A DNA stretch of 44,952 nt from Desulfobacteraceae bacterium (GCA_030666795.1 DAOUXC010000002.1:1-44952), one strand, 5' to 3'. Positions 8,315 through 17,437 are shown, counted from the first letter of the stretch. Numbers and translations are program-made. Notes: generated by a model from the letters alone, not told the origin.

Positions 8315-9865
8315 ATGAGATCATCAATGCGGCTTTTGGTATGCGTTCTCCTGTCAACATGCTTATTTACCACATTCAGTCTTCCCGCCCTGGCCGGGGA
8401 GGCCGAAGACCGTTACCGGCCCATCGGCGCGGTCCCGGGATATAACCCGAGAGTCCAGTACTATGAAGTGCCCGAAGGTTTTCCGAAGTATGACGACACC
8501 GTGATATTTATCGGAAACATCCGGGGCGACTGGCGCGAAATGGGTTACCAGTACGGGGAGCGTGCCGGGAGTCTGATCCTGAATGTCTACAATTATCTTA
8601 TTGGACATTTCAAGGTGAGATTCGGTCTTCCGCACCTGCGCGAGGATCTTGAGCGTTATTCGAAGGTGATCCGGGACTATTCTCCCCAGATGATTGAATT
8701 CATGAAGGGGATCGGTGAGGGCGCGTCGGAAGTCCTGGGGGAATCAACCCATTCCAAAGATCTGACCGATTTTGAGAAGATCCTTTTGATCAACGTTTAC
8801 CTGGACCTGGATTTCGGGCACCCCAAACCGGAATTTCATAAAGGCAAGACAACACCCATACCCGGACAGCGAACCGGACAATCCGTCCATAAAAAGTTTG
8901 CGGCGCAGCACTGTACCGGTTTTGCCGCCAGTGGAAACGCCAGAGGTCCCCTCCTGTCTCCGACCAAAAACCGGGAGACTCTTATCGCCAATAACTATGA
9001 TCTCCCCAAATTTGTGCCCGGCGGATGGAGTGTCGCTTACGTGGCGACTCCGAAGGATCCGAAAGCCCATTGCTTCTGGTCCATGCAACCGGCGGGCGTG
9101 GTTGGGGGTTACAATCTCATCGTCAATGACCGGGGTGTGGGGATCGGCAATTTTTTCGGCGGCAGGAGCACGGACGAAATTGACTTCGGCCTGGCGATCG
9201 CGCCGCTGATGGTCCACGCGGCGGCCTATTGCGGCAGCGCCAGGGAAACAATCGACATGATGACCCTGGGAAGCCCGGATTATCGAAAAAAATCAAACAG
9301 AAAAACCATACTCCAGACCGGGCCCTGGGCCTACCTGATCGCGGACCCCGATGAGGTGGCCGTCCTTGAGGTCAGTTCCCACAGGCATGCGGTAAGAACC
9401 CCCGGAGACATGAACGAGGCGGGCAACTACGTTGTCTACGCCAACTGGTACGGATCAAAAAAATACTATGACGAGAACAATCAACTCGTGAGTGAGCCCA
9501 TGGGTATCCAACCGCCGGAATTTCCCGAAAGATACCATACATTTGACTGGTATATCAAACACCACTTCGGTGAAATCGACGCTGACACGGCCAAGGAGAT
9601 GCAGGGAATTCGCTATTTTTATGAGGAAAAAACCGGCAAAAAGATTGAATTCCTCGAAGACAGCAACATCCCCGTTTACATCGGCAAGCATACGCCCTGC
9701 GCGTACTGGGGGGCGGCGATCGACGTGGATATGGGGGGAACCGTTCATGCGGCTCAGGCGATTCTGAGAAAAGACGGGAAGACCAAAATCTACTGGGTAC
9801 AGGGAAGACCCTGCGAATGGGTCGGCCCCTGGCAAAGCGTGGACTTCTCAGGATATCGGAAGTAA
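8315..9865 (+). CDS. C45-family autoproteolytic acyltransferase/hydrolase (Ntn fold), exported
   Basis: Signal peptide; 'GNIRGDWREMGYQYGE', candidate nucleophile 'AAQHCTGFAASG' (Cys200, codon 8912-8914), 'NNYDLPKF', 'GGYNLIVNDRGVGIGNFFGG'. Confidence 0.8.
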   Translation: MRSSMRLLVCVLLSTCLFTTFSLPALAGEAEDRYRPIGAVPGYNPRVQYYEVPEGFPKYDDTVIFIGNIRGDWREMGYQYGERAGSLILNVYNYLIGHFKVRFGLPHLREDLERYSKVIRDYSPQMIEFMKGIGEGASEVLGESTHSKDLTDFEKILLINVYLDLDFGHPKPEFHKGKTTPIPGQRTGQSVHKKFAAQHCTGFAASGNARGPLLSPTKNRETLIANNYDLPKFVPGGWSVAYVATPKDPKAHCFWSMQPAGVVGGYNLIVNDRGVGIGNFFGGRSTDEIDFGLAIAPLMVHAAAYCGSARETIDMMTLGSPDYRKKSNRKTILQTGPWAYLIADPDEVAVLEVSSHRHAVRTPGDMNEAGNYVVYANWYGSKKYYDENNQLVSEPMGIQPPEFPERYHTFDWYIKHHFGEIDADTAKEMQGIRYFYEEKTGKKIEFLEDSNIPVYIGKHTPCAYWGAAIDVDMGGTVHAAQAILRKDGKTKIYWVQGRPCEWVGPWQSVDFSGYRK

Positions 9866-10000
9866 GATTTCGGATCCTGTAGAAATCAGTTATATGTCCA
9901 CGGGAAGGAGGTTACGCTGAAAATAACGGGTTGTCGTATTGATATGGACGGATAAAACAGTTTTTTTATCATTTATTAAGGAAAAGGGAGGAGAGGAAAG

Positions 10001-11332
10001 ATGAGAATATTTAAGGTGGCATTGATTGCTGTGATGGTATGCCTGATGACTGTTTCCCTGAGTTTTGGAAAAGAGCCGTTAACCGTTAAACCGGAAAGTG
10101 TGGGCATGTCATCGGATCAGCTTAAAAATATCGATGAACAGGTGAAAAAGTATATTGACAGCGAAAACATGGCCGGCGCGGTGGTACTGGTTGCCCGCCA
10201 TGGAAAAATCGCCTATCTGAAGGCCTTCGGAAACGCGGAAAAGGAAAAAAACAAGCCGATGACGACGGACGCCATTTTCCTGGTTGCCTCCATGACAAAG
10301 GCATTGACCGCGACGTCCATCCTGCAGTTGGTGGATCAGGGAAAAATCCTTTTGACGGATCCGATTTCGGCGTATGTCCCCGAATTCGCCAAACCGCAGG
10401 TCGCCGTGCAGGACAAGAACGGTAAGATCAAACTGGTCAAGGCGAAACGGGAGATCACTTTCCATGATCTGTTGACCATGACTTCGGGTATCGGATGTAC
10501 CCGCTGTTTCGGTACTCCGGCAGGGGACTTTGTCACGAACCTGATGATTCAGGCAAAAATCAAGGACGGGATGGCGGTCTATGACGGAACCATCGGGGAC
10601 GAGACCAAGAACATCGCGGGTATCCCGTTGATGTTTCAACCGGGCGAAGGTTTCAATTACTCCGATCCCGGAGTCATCGCGCTCGGTCATCTGGTTGAAG
10701 TTATTTCAGGAATGAGTTTGGACAAATACATGGAGAAGAACATCTTCAAGCCCCTGGGGATGAGCGACACGTGCTTTTTTGAGCCAAAGTCCAAGCTTTC
10801 AAGGGTTGCCGACTATTATTATGGTCATGATGGAAAAAATGGAAAAAAAGGTGATAAATTCATTAAAGATTACCTGGGTCCCTATGCCGAGTATGAAAGG
10901 GAAATGTCCTTCACCGACAAGCAATCCTTTTTTGCCCCATGCGCGGGTATACACTCTACTGCCGCGGATTGGATGAGCTTTGTCCAGATGCTCTTAAACG
11001 GCGGCGTGTATAACGGAAAACGCCTCTTGAGCAAACAGGCGGTTAAACTGATGACAACCAACCAGATCGGGGAAAAAGTCTTTCCTTTCTGGAATAACCG
11101 CTGGGGATACATGGTCGATATCCAGGAAGACAACGTAGCGGATATGCCGAACGATTCCTATATGGGCGGGGAAGGCGCTTTTGGCTGGGTTGGTTTCTAT
11201 GGCACACGATGGTTCGCCAACCCGAATGAAGATACGGTGATGGTCTTTATGACTCACGTCTACTGGTTCTTTGACGTATCTCCGCTCCAGAATAAAATCG
11301 CGCACATCATCAACCGCGCGGTCATCGATTAA
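10001..11332 (+). CDS. Beta-lactamase-family serine hydrolase, exported
   Basis: Signal peptide; SxxK 'VASMTKALTATSILQ'; 'FNYSDPGVIALGHLVEVISG'; class C/DD-peptidase-like organisation. Confidence 0.9.
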   Translation: MRIFKVALIAVMVCLMTVSLSFGKEPLTVKPESVGMSSDQLKNIDEQVKKYIDSENMAGAVVLVARHGKIAYLKAFGNAEKEKNKPMTTDAIFLVASMTKALTATSILQLVDQGKILLTDPISAYVPEFAKPQVAVQDKNGKIKLVKAKREITFHDLLTMTSGIGCTRCFGTPAGDFVTNLMIQAKIKDGMAVYDGTIGDETKNIAGIPLMFQPGEGFNYSDPGVIALGHLVEVISGMSLDKYMEKNIFKPLGMSDTCFFEPKSKLSRVADYYYGHDGKNGKKGDKFIKDYLGPYAEYEREMSFTDKQSFFAPCAGIHSTAADWMSFVQMLLNGGVYNGKRLLSKQAVKLMTTNQIGEKVFPFWNNRWGYMVDIQEDNVADMPNDSYMGGEGAFGWVGFYGTRWFANPNEDTVMVFMTHVYWFFDVSPLQNKIAHIINRAVID

Positions 11333-11351
11333 AAGAACCATCTTGGATAGA

Positions 11352-11424
11352 GGTGTTTGAGTGCCGGCGTCCTGAAAACGACGGGTTACGGTTACCCGGC
11401 GCGGGACAAAGCCACTCAAACACC
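11352..11424. promoter_or_regulatory. Structured intergenic element upstream of pgsB (12-bp perfect inverted repeat)
   Basis: GGTGTTTGAGTG (11352-11363) / CACTCAAACACC (11413-11424), with nested CGGGT/ACCCG. Confidence 0.6.
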
Positions 11425-11437
11425 CGGCCCGAACAGT

Positions 11438-11458
11438 GCCTTTTTCATATAAAAAGGC
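11438..11458. promoter_or_regulatory. Second hairpin upstream of pgsB
   Basis: GCCTTTTT-CATAT-AAAAAGGC, 8-bp perfect stem. Confidence 0.55.
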
Positions 11459-11503
11459 TTTCGCAAGCAGAGGCTTGAGCTTAAATCAACAACCCCGGAA
11501 ACC

Positions 11504-12688
11504 ATGCCTTACCTTCTCATCCTGATCACCGTCACAGGCTACTTGATCCTGGAAAAAATACTCCACAGGAAGAGGCTGAATGCCATACCGATTCGTGTTC
11601 ACGTGAATGGGACAAGGGGAAAAACAAGCGTGACGCGCCTGATCGCGCGTATGCTCAGGGAGAACGGCGTTCGGACGGTTGCCAAAACCACGGGGGACGC
11701 GGCGCTCTTCATTGGCCCCGACGGTCGTGAACAAAGTTGGAAAAGACGGGGACCCGCGCGCATCCAGGAACAGGTCACATTCATCCGCAGGGCGGCTGCC
11801 CTCAAGGCTGAAGCAATTGTCGTCGAGTGTATGGCACTGGCGCCCCCGCTGCAGTTCACATCGGAGGCGGACATGATTCAGTCCACCATCGGAGTGATCA
11901 CCAATGTGCGGCCCGACCATTTTGAGGTCATGGGAAAAACCCTGGATGACATTGCCGCCTCGCTCAGTGCCGGCATTCCGAGAAACGGGATACTGGTCAC
12001 ATCTGAAAATCGATATCTTTCCTTTTTCAAGTCCCGTGCGGCCCGGTTAAATACCAGGGTCTGCCTGACGGATAAGTATGATGCGGATTTCGAGAAAGGA
12101 TTCACAGGAAATAAGGGCGCCCGAGAAAATGAGCTGACAGCCAGAAAGGTATGCCGCCTGGTTGAAGGAATGTATTCGAAAACAGCACAATTTTCACTCC
12201 ATGAAAAGGGTTGTGAAGACAATCCGGTATACGTAAAAAAAGAACGCAAATCCGGACACATCCATTTTATCGATGCCTTTTCCGCCAATGACATTGAATC
12301 CGCGAAACAGATCCTCGATCGGATATCTTTTGATGAAAAATATCCGCGGCCTCTGGTTGCCGTCCTCAACAATCGATCGGACAGGCCCCTAAGAATGCTT
12401 TCATTCGCCTCCTTTGTCGCCCGGGAGACCGCGTTCAAGCACATTGTGCTGGTGGGTGATCATCAACGGCTGGCCAGGAGGCATATTTACAGAAACATGG
12501 GCGGCCGCTCCGTTGATGCCGCCAAGGAACGCCCTGTCCACCTTTTTGGAAAGGGATCGCCCGGGAAAGTCCTTAAGACCCTTGAGCGGCAGGTAAACGC
12601 AAAGGAATGGACCCTGGTTGGGCTGGGCAATCGCAAAGGAACGGGCGCTGATCTGTCGCGCTATTTTCAATTGGAAGAAAACCCATGA
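11504..12688 (+). CDS. pgsB: Poly-gamma-glutamate synthase PgsB/CapB-like Mur-type ligase
   Basis: P-loop 'VHVNGTRGKTSVTRLIARMLRENG', 'AEAIVVECMALAPPLQFTSE', 'GVITNVRPDHFEVMGKTLDDIA'. Confidence 0.92.
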   Translation: MPYLLILITVTGYLILEKILHRKRLNAIPIRVHVNGTRGKTSVTRLIARMLRENGVRTVAKTTGDAALFIGPDGREQSWKRRGPARIQEQVTFIRRAAALKAEAIVVECMALAPPLQFTSEADMIQSTIGVITNVRPDHFEVMGKTLDDIAASLSAGIPRNGILVTSENRYLSFFKSRAARLNTRVCLTDKYDADFEKGFTGNKGARENELTARKVCRLVEGMYSKTAQFSLHEKGCEDNPVYVKKERKSGHIHFIDAFSANDIESAKQILDRISFDEKYPRPLVAVLNNRSDRPLRMLSFASFVARETAFKHIVLVGDHQRLARRHIYRNMGGRSVDAAKERPVHLFGKGSPGKVLKTLERQVNAKEWTLVGLGNRKGTGADLSRYFQLEENP

Positions 12689-13131
12689 TTCTCGCCGAGT
12701 CAATCGCCATAGGACTTGTCCTGGGCTTTGTGATCTATGAATGGATAGGGCTTTCCCCCGGGGGTCTGGTTGTGCCGGGGTACCTTGCCCTGTACTGGAA
12801 CCGCCCGGGAATGATCATCAGCACCCTGGCCATATCCTTTGCCGTCTATGGCCTTGTCCGTCTTCTCTCGAAGGTGACCATTTTGTACGGGAAAAGGCGG
12901 TTTCTGCTTATGATTCTCACGGGCTATGCTTTGCGATGGATTTACGAGGTCTACGTCATCCGCTTCAGCATGTTTTATACGGAAGTGGATGTCATCGGAT
13001 ACATTATACCGGGTCTCATTGCCAATGAGATGGATCGTCAGCGCGTGATCCCGACCCTGTCCCTGATGGTGACGGTTTCCATTATGGTTCGGTTGATCCT
13101 CATGGCAACGGGCCGAATATATTGGAACTGA
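12685..13131 (+). CDS. pgsC: Poly-gamma-glutamate biosynthesis protein PgsC/CapC-like
   Basis: Polytopic 'IGLVLGFVIYEWIGLSPGGLVVPGYLAL' signature; ATGA overlap with pgsB. Confidence 0.92.
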   Translation: MILAESIAIGLVLGFVIYEWIGLSPGGLVVPGYLALYWNRPGMIISTLAISFAVYGLVRLLSKVTILYGKRRFLLMILTGYALRWIYEVYVIRFSMFYTEVDVIGYIIPGLIANEMDRQRVIPTLSLMVTVSIMVRLILMATGRIYWN

Positions 13132-13161
13132 AACACTCAATCCAAACCCGGTGCACATGCA

Positions 13162-14247
13162 ATGGACTATAACCCCGACTCAAAAACACGCCAAAAGGGC
13201 CTGCTGGGCGCCGCTTTCCTTGCCGTCCTGTTGCTGGTGTTGAGTGAATATGTCGTAACGCCGGAAAAGGATCGGCACGAATACGGGAAGGCGGCGGCCG
13301 TCCTGATGCACCGGGCCCTCGATGCTGTTAAAAAAGAGAAACAGAGAATCGGGATCGCCATTGAGTCACGGGAGGATCCTAACGGAACCGGTATCATCGG
13401 AGAGGAATATTCGGACCTGACCAGCACATTGGGATCGCTTTCAGCGAAAAGGACTTCAACAAATCCCCTTTTTGCCGCGGTTATCGTGGACATGATAAAA
13501 GATTGCGGGCTCACAGAGGGAGACCGGGTGGCCATTACTTTTTCAGGATCTTTCCCGGCCCTGAATATTGCCGCGCTTTCAGCCGTTCACACACTGAAAC
13601 TGAACCCGATCATCACGAGTTCCATAGGCGCGTCATCCTATGGGGCGAACCATCCTGAACTGACGTGGCTGGACATGGAACGGGTCTTAAGAGAAAACAG
13701 TATCTTCCCTTACCGGTCAAGGGCCGCCTCACTGGGGGGTATCATCGACACCCAGGGGGGGCTGGACGGGACGGGAATGGAAACGGGATTGAAAGCGATT
13801 CAAAGGAACCACGTTCCATTTCTGGATGAAAAAGGAAAGGAAACACTGATCGCTGATATTCAAAAGCGACTGGAGTTATTTGAAGACCGGGACGCTGAAA
13901 AGAACATCGCGCTCTATATAAACGTCGGCGGGTCCCTTGCGGCTCTCGGAAATTGCCCCGAATCCTACTCTCTTCGAACGGGGCTGTTGAAAGACATCGC
14001 TTTTCGCGATCATCCGCAAAAGGGGATCATCTTTATCATGAGTGAACAGGGAATTCCGGTCATTCATCTCCTGAACATCAAAAAGATCGCGCGCCGTTAC
14101 GGACTTCCCATCGATCCTGTACCCCTCCCTGAACTCACCAGCACCGTAATGCCGGGAACGCGAAAACCTTCCCGTTTTTTCGCGGCCATCAGTTTCGTGG
14201 TCCTATGTGTGCTCCTTTTTTATTTGAACAGGAAAAGCCGTCCGTGA
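13162..14247 (+). CDS. pgsW: Poly-gamma-glutamate system protein PgsW-like
   Basis: N- and C-terminal TM; 'GIIGEEYSDLTSTLGSLSAKRTSTNPLFAAVIVDMIKDCGLTEGDRVAITFSGSFPALNIA', 'SSIGASSYGANHPELTWLDME'; immediately follows pgsC. Confidence 0.85.
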   Translation: MDYNPDSKTRQKGLLGAAFLAVLLLVLSEYVVTPEKDRHEYGKAAAVLMHRALDAVKKEKQRIGIAIESREDPNGTGIIGEEYSDLTSTLGSLSAKRTSTNPLFAAVIVDMIKDCGLTEGDRVAITFSGSFPALNIAALSAVHTLKLNPIITSSIGASSYGANHPELTWLDMERVLRENSIFPYRSRAASLGGIIDTQGGLDGTGMETGLKAIQRNHVPFLDEKGKETLIADIQKRLELFEDRDAEKNIALYINVGGSLAALGNCPESYSLRTGLLKDIAFRDHPQKGIIFIMSEQGIPVIHLLNIKKIARRYGLPIDPVPLPELTSTVMPGTRKPSRFFAAISFVVLCVLLFYLNRKSRP

Positions 14248-14341
14248 CAGAGGTCTCCCTCCTTTTCTTCAAGGCGTCCGGAGTCCACCGCGCTTTCTCT
14301 CACTCTTTGCCCGCTTAGAAGACCAGCCGCCGGTCAGGCGC

Positions 14342-14764
14342 TTATTTGATGTAATAGCCTGAAACTCTCCAGTTTCCGTCTTTATCCAGCATGGGGGTGA
14401 CTGTTTCGATCGCTGATTTTTTGTTTTCAAACGAGGCCCGGAAACGTATCACCACGTACTGTCCGTCCGGGGCGCCGGGCAGTGAAGTCCTGCAGGTCCG
14501 GCTCTTGAGTTTCCTTGAAACGAGCTTGCCAAGAGGCATCCGCGCGGCCAGGAGCGACTGCTCCCACTGCTCCTTTTTGACGGCTTTTTTGAAGTATTCC
14601 GCCGCTTCGCTCCAACTGTCCGCGTATTTACACTCATCTACCAGGGTCAACCATTTCCGGGCCGCGGATGTTGCAGCCTTCTCCTTCTCGAGGTCCGTTG
14701 CCAACCCCGGTACGGCAACAATTATCATACCCACAAAAATCAGACATGCGATCCCGCGAATCAT
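14342..14764 (-). CDS. DUF4019-like exported protein
   Basis: Signal peptide 'MIRGIACLIFVGMIIVAVPGLA'; 'AARKWLTLVDECKYADSWSEAAEYFKKAVKKEQWEQSLLAARMPLGKLVSRKL'; start 14764 with GGAGAAG RBS. Confidence 0.75.
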   Translation of the reverse strand: MIRGIACLIFVGMIIVAVPGLATDLEKEKAATSAARKWLTLVDECKYADSWSEAAEYFKKAVKKEQWEQSLLAARMPLGKLVSRKLKSRTCRTSLPGAPDGQYVVIRFRASFENKKSAIETVTPMLDKDGNWRVSGYYIK

Positions 14765-14778
14765 AATTTCTTCTCCTT

Positions 14779-14813
14779 GACTATTATGAAGTTTGGTCCG
14801 GTTCATAATAGTC
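14779..14813. promoter_or_regulatory. Perfect 12-bp inverted repeat in the DUF4019 upstream region
   Basis: GACTATTATGAA-gtttggtccgg-TTCATAATAGTC. Confidence 0.65.
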
Positions 14814-14890
14814 TGGTTATTTAGATACCAAGTCAAGAGCAGACTCAACACTTTTTATTTGGCGTAAGACCGAATGTTGGTCGGCGCGGC

Positions 14891-15622
14891 TCACCGGTCT
14901 TCCGGGTTTTCCGGCAGGACCCCGTTTTCGAGACAGTACCGTGAATAATTCGGATAACTCAATGCATCAAGCCGTCTGAGCGTTTCCGTGGTGTCATACG
15001 CCAGCCGACCCAGCGCGATCCGGCCGTTCACCGTATCGAAGGTCGCGTAACTCGCCCGGGGGTCGCCGTCCCTGGGTTCTCCCACGCTGCCCGGATTGAC
15101 GAGGATCCTGTTTTTGACATGCTTGATATAGGGGATGTGTGTGTGCCCGGTGACCATAACGTTCGCCCGGATATTTTCATAGTGCCGGTGCAGTTCCGAC
15201 GCGGGGACGTTCAGATCGAGGTAGTGGTTCAGCACCAGACCGGGGCCGGTATGGTTCATGTAAAACGAGATGCCGTTCATTGTAAACCTGCATTCTCTGG
15301 GAAGTCCTGCCAGGTATTGTCTGTCCTCATCCCTGATCGCCCGTTGCGTCAGTTCCGTTGCCCGGTCGATGGCCGCCGCGTAATTGGCGTATCTTTCCGA
15401 CAGGTAATCCGACGATTTTTTGTTCTGTGCCACCACGTCATCATTGTTTCCCCGACAGATATGGGTGCAGACCGATTTGACGGTTCGGATGCACTCATGG
15501 GGATACGGATAATCGACCACCAGATCGCCGCAGCAGATGAGCACATGGTGGGGCACTTTTTTCATTACGGCGTCCAGCGCATGAAAATTACCATGAATAT
15601 CTGATACAATGAGAATCTTCAT
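14891..15622 (-). CDS. Metallophosphoesterase (YfcE/MJ0936-like)
   Basis: 'MKILIVSDIHGNFHALDAV', 'CCGDLV', 'RGNNDD', 'VTGHTHIPYIKHVKNRILVNPGSVGEPRDGDPRASYA'. Confidence 0.92.
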   Translation of the reverse strand: MKILIVSDIHGNFHALDAVMKKVPHHVLICCGDLVVDYPYPHECIRTVKSVCTHICRGNNDDVVAQNKKSSDYLSERYANYAAAIDRATELTQRAIRDEDRQYLAGLPRECRFTMNGISFYMNHTGPGLVLNHYLDLNVPASELHRHYENIRANVMVTGHTHIPYIKHVKNRILVNPGSVGEPRDGDPRASYATFDTVNGRIALGRLAYDTTETLRRLDALSYPNYSRYCLENGVLPENPEDR

Positions 15623-15813
15623 TCAGGTCCAATCATTTCATTTTGGTTTGAGTAGATATAACGCATGTAAAGAAGAGTAATAGACTATTCGATCAGCCGG
15701 TAGCCGTTTTCTCGGACGATAGCCTCTCCCTTAGCATCTCACGTTTCAATATCCTATCCATACTGCTCATTGTTCATCAAGGGTCAAGAGTAGGCCCCAT
15801 TACTTTCTTTGTA

Positions 15814-16701
15814 CTATGCCTGATATAAGGTCAATACACTCACGTCCGGTGGACAATTCAACCTGATTGGTATGAAAAAAAGACCAAGCCCCCTACTAAC
15901 GTAGGTTTGCCTCTTTCCATCCTTTACAAGTCCTGCCAGGTATTTCTGGCCGAATGGTGAGGGTACGTAAAGAGCACCCACAAAAGGAAGAACAACCTGG
16001 CCACCATGGGTATGCCCGGAAATGATGAAGTCGATACGTTCGCCCAGGTTTTCTATGTCTTCATTTACATCCGGATTATGGGAGAGTAATATCCTACAGG
16101 CGTCTTCAGGAACATTTTTTAGCGCCCTTGACAGGCTATATGAACCTTCCCAATAATCATCCACCCCTATTAATTGAAGGGTCTCGCCCCCTCTTTTTAA
16201 GGTTTGGAATTCATTCCTTAAGACTCTTACGCCAATGTTCTCTAATCCATTGGCTATCTTATCGGCTACCTCAATCCCGCTCCAGAAATCATGGTTACCA
16301 AGGACAGCGAAAACACCAAGGGGAGCCTTTAGTCTACCCAATTCTTCCATACAATACTTATAATGTTTTTCCTTGAATCCACCGTATGTGGTCCAGAGAA
16401 TTTTAGTCGCACCGCTGACAAAGTCCCCTGTTAACAGGATGAGGTCGGGTCTGGCAGACATTAATTTGTCCACGCCCTCTCTGACAAGCTCTCTACTGAC
16501 TAAAGGTCCTGCATGAATATCCGTTATCTGGCCCACCTTAAGTCCATCGAAGGCATTGGGAAGACTTTTCAAGCCCACTTTCAACTTAACAAGTTCTAAA
16601 TTGCGGGTATTAAGAAAGCCCTTACCCGCGATAAGGCTTAAGACTCCCAAAATAAATAACCTAATAAACCCTCTGCGTGTGATGGAAAGCTTGTTTTTCA
16701 T
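15814..16701 (-). CDS. Membrane-anchored metallophosphoesterase (YkuE/YaeI-like)
   Basis: N-terminal TM; 'GQITDIHAGPL', 'LLTGDFVSG', 'VLGNHDFWSG', 'FIISGHTHGGQVVLPFVG'. Confidence 0.92.
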   Translation of the reverse strand: MKNKLSITRRGFIRLFILGVLSLIAGKGFLNTRNLELVKLKVGLKSLPNAFDGLKVGQITDIHAGPLVSRELVREGVDKLMSARPDLILLTGDFVSGATKILWTTYGGFKEKHYKYCMEELGRLKAPLGVFAVLGNHDFWSGIEVADKIANGLENIGVRVLRNEFQTLKRGGETLQLIGVDDYWEGSYSLSRALKNVPEDACRILLSHNPDVNEDIENLGERIDFIISGHTHGGQVVLPFVGALYVPSPFGQKYLAGLVKDGKRQTYVSRGLGLFFIPIRLNCPPDVSVLTLYQA

Positions 16702-16789
16702 TTTGGCGCGTTAGTATTGAGAATAAACGGCAGAATAGTAATAACACAAAACCCACTTATACATCACTGTTGATACATTTGGAGACAAT

Positions 16790-16920
16790 AACAGATTTCC
16801 ACTTGTTTTGGTATTCATTAAAAGAACCGGATTAAGAATAGTCCATGTTCGGATAATAATCCATAATTTTTAATGGTTTCAAAGAAAGCTTATCGTATTA
16901 CGAAATATCGAGGTATCGGA
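16790..16920. repeat. Dispersed degenerate intergenic repeat, copy A
   Basis: AACAGATTTCCACTTGTTTTGGTATTCATTAAAA...CCATGTTCGGATAATAATCC...TTTCAAAGAAAGCTTATCGTATTACGAA; matches copy B (21003) and copy C (23271). Confidence 0.6.
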
Positions 16921-17032
16921 TTTGCTTTTGTTTACCGTCACAATACGTTAAAAGGGGCCGCTTCAAGTATCATAGCAGTATTGCTTAGCAACGATAAGAT
17001 CTGTGTAAACAATCTAATGCACCTGAAACGCC

Positions 17033-17437
17033 TTAGGTTTTTTCTTTTAGAAAGGTGCCGATTTGTTTATCGAGGTTAAGAATATGCTGGGAAAACCAGT
17101 CCCACACAAAGTTTAAGAGTATACTCGTGTTAACACGGTTACCTTTTAAATATTCTTTCTGAAATTCACATAAGCGATCTATAAAATGGTTATGTTCTTG
17201 CTTCTGTTTATCATAACCTGAATAATGATGCTTTAACATATATTCTTCTTCTGTTCGGAAATGCTCCTTGATATATTCATGCAAATCACCCAAAATTTTT
17301 TCGATTTCCTTTTCAGTTTTCTCTTTTCCTTGCAGAGAAAACATATGATTCAAGATCTTAATTATTTTTTTGTGCTGGTTATCCAACTCTTTTATATCAA
17401 CCGAAAATTCTTTTTTCCATTTAATAAGGCCCATCAC
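17033..17437 (-). CDS. Bacteriohemerythrin
   Basis: 'WKKEFSVDIKELDNQHKKII', 'HFRTEEEYMLKHHYSGYDKQKQEHNHFI', 'DWFSQHILNLDKQIG' hemerythrin iron ligands. Confidence 0.93.
   Translation of the reverse strand: MMGLIKWKKEFSVDIKELDNQHKKIIKILNHMFSLQGKEKTEKEIEKILGDLHEYIKEHFRTEEEYMLKHHYSGYDKQKQEHNHFIDRLCEFQKEYLKGNRVNTSILLNFVWDWFSQHILNLDKQIGTFLKEKT

Noticed and set aside
14891-16701. Two metallophosphoesterases just downstream of pgsBCW considered as PgsA/CapA substitutes
   Set aside because: Sequences look like YfcE/MJ0936 and YkuE types, not PGA_cap; they are on the opposite strand and separated by the DUF4019 gene.
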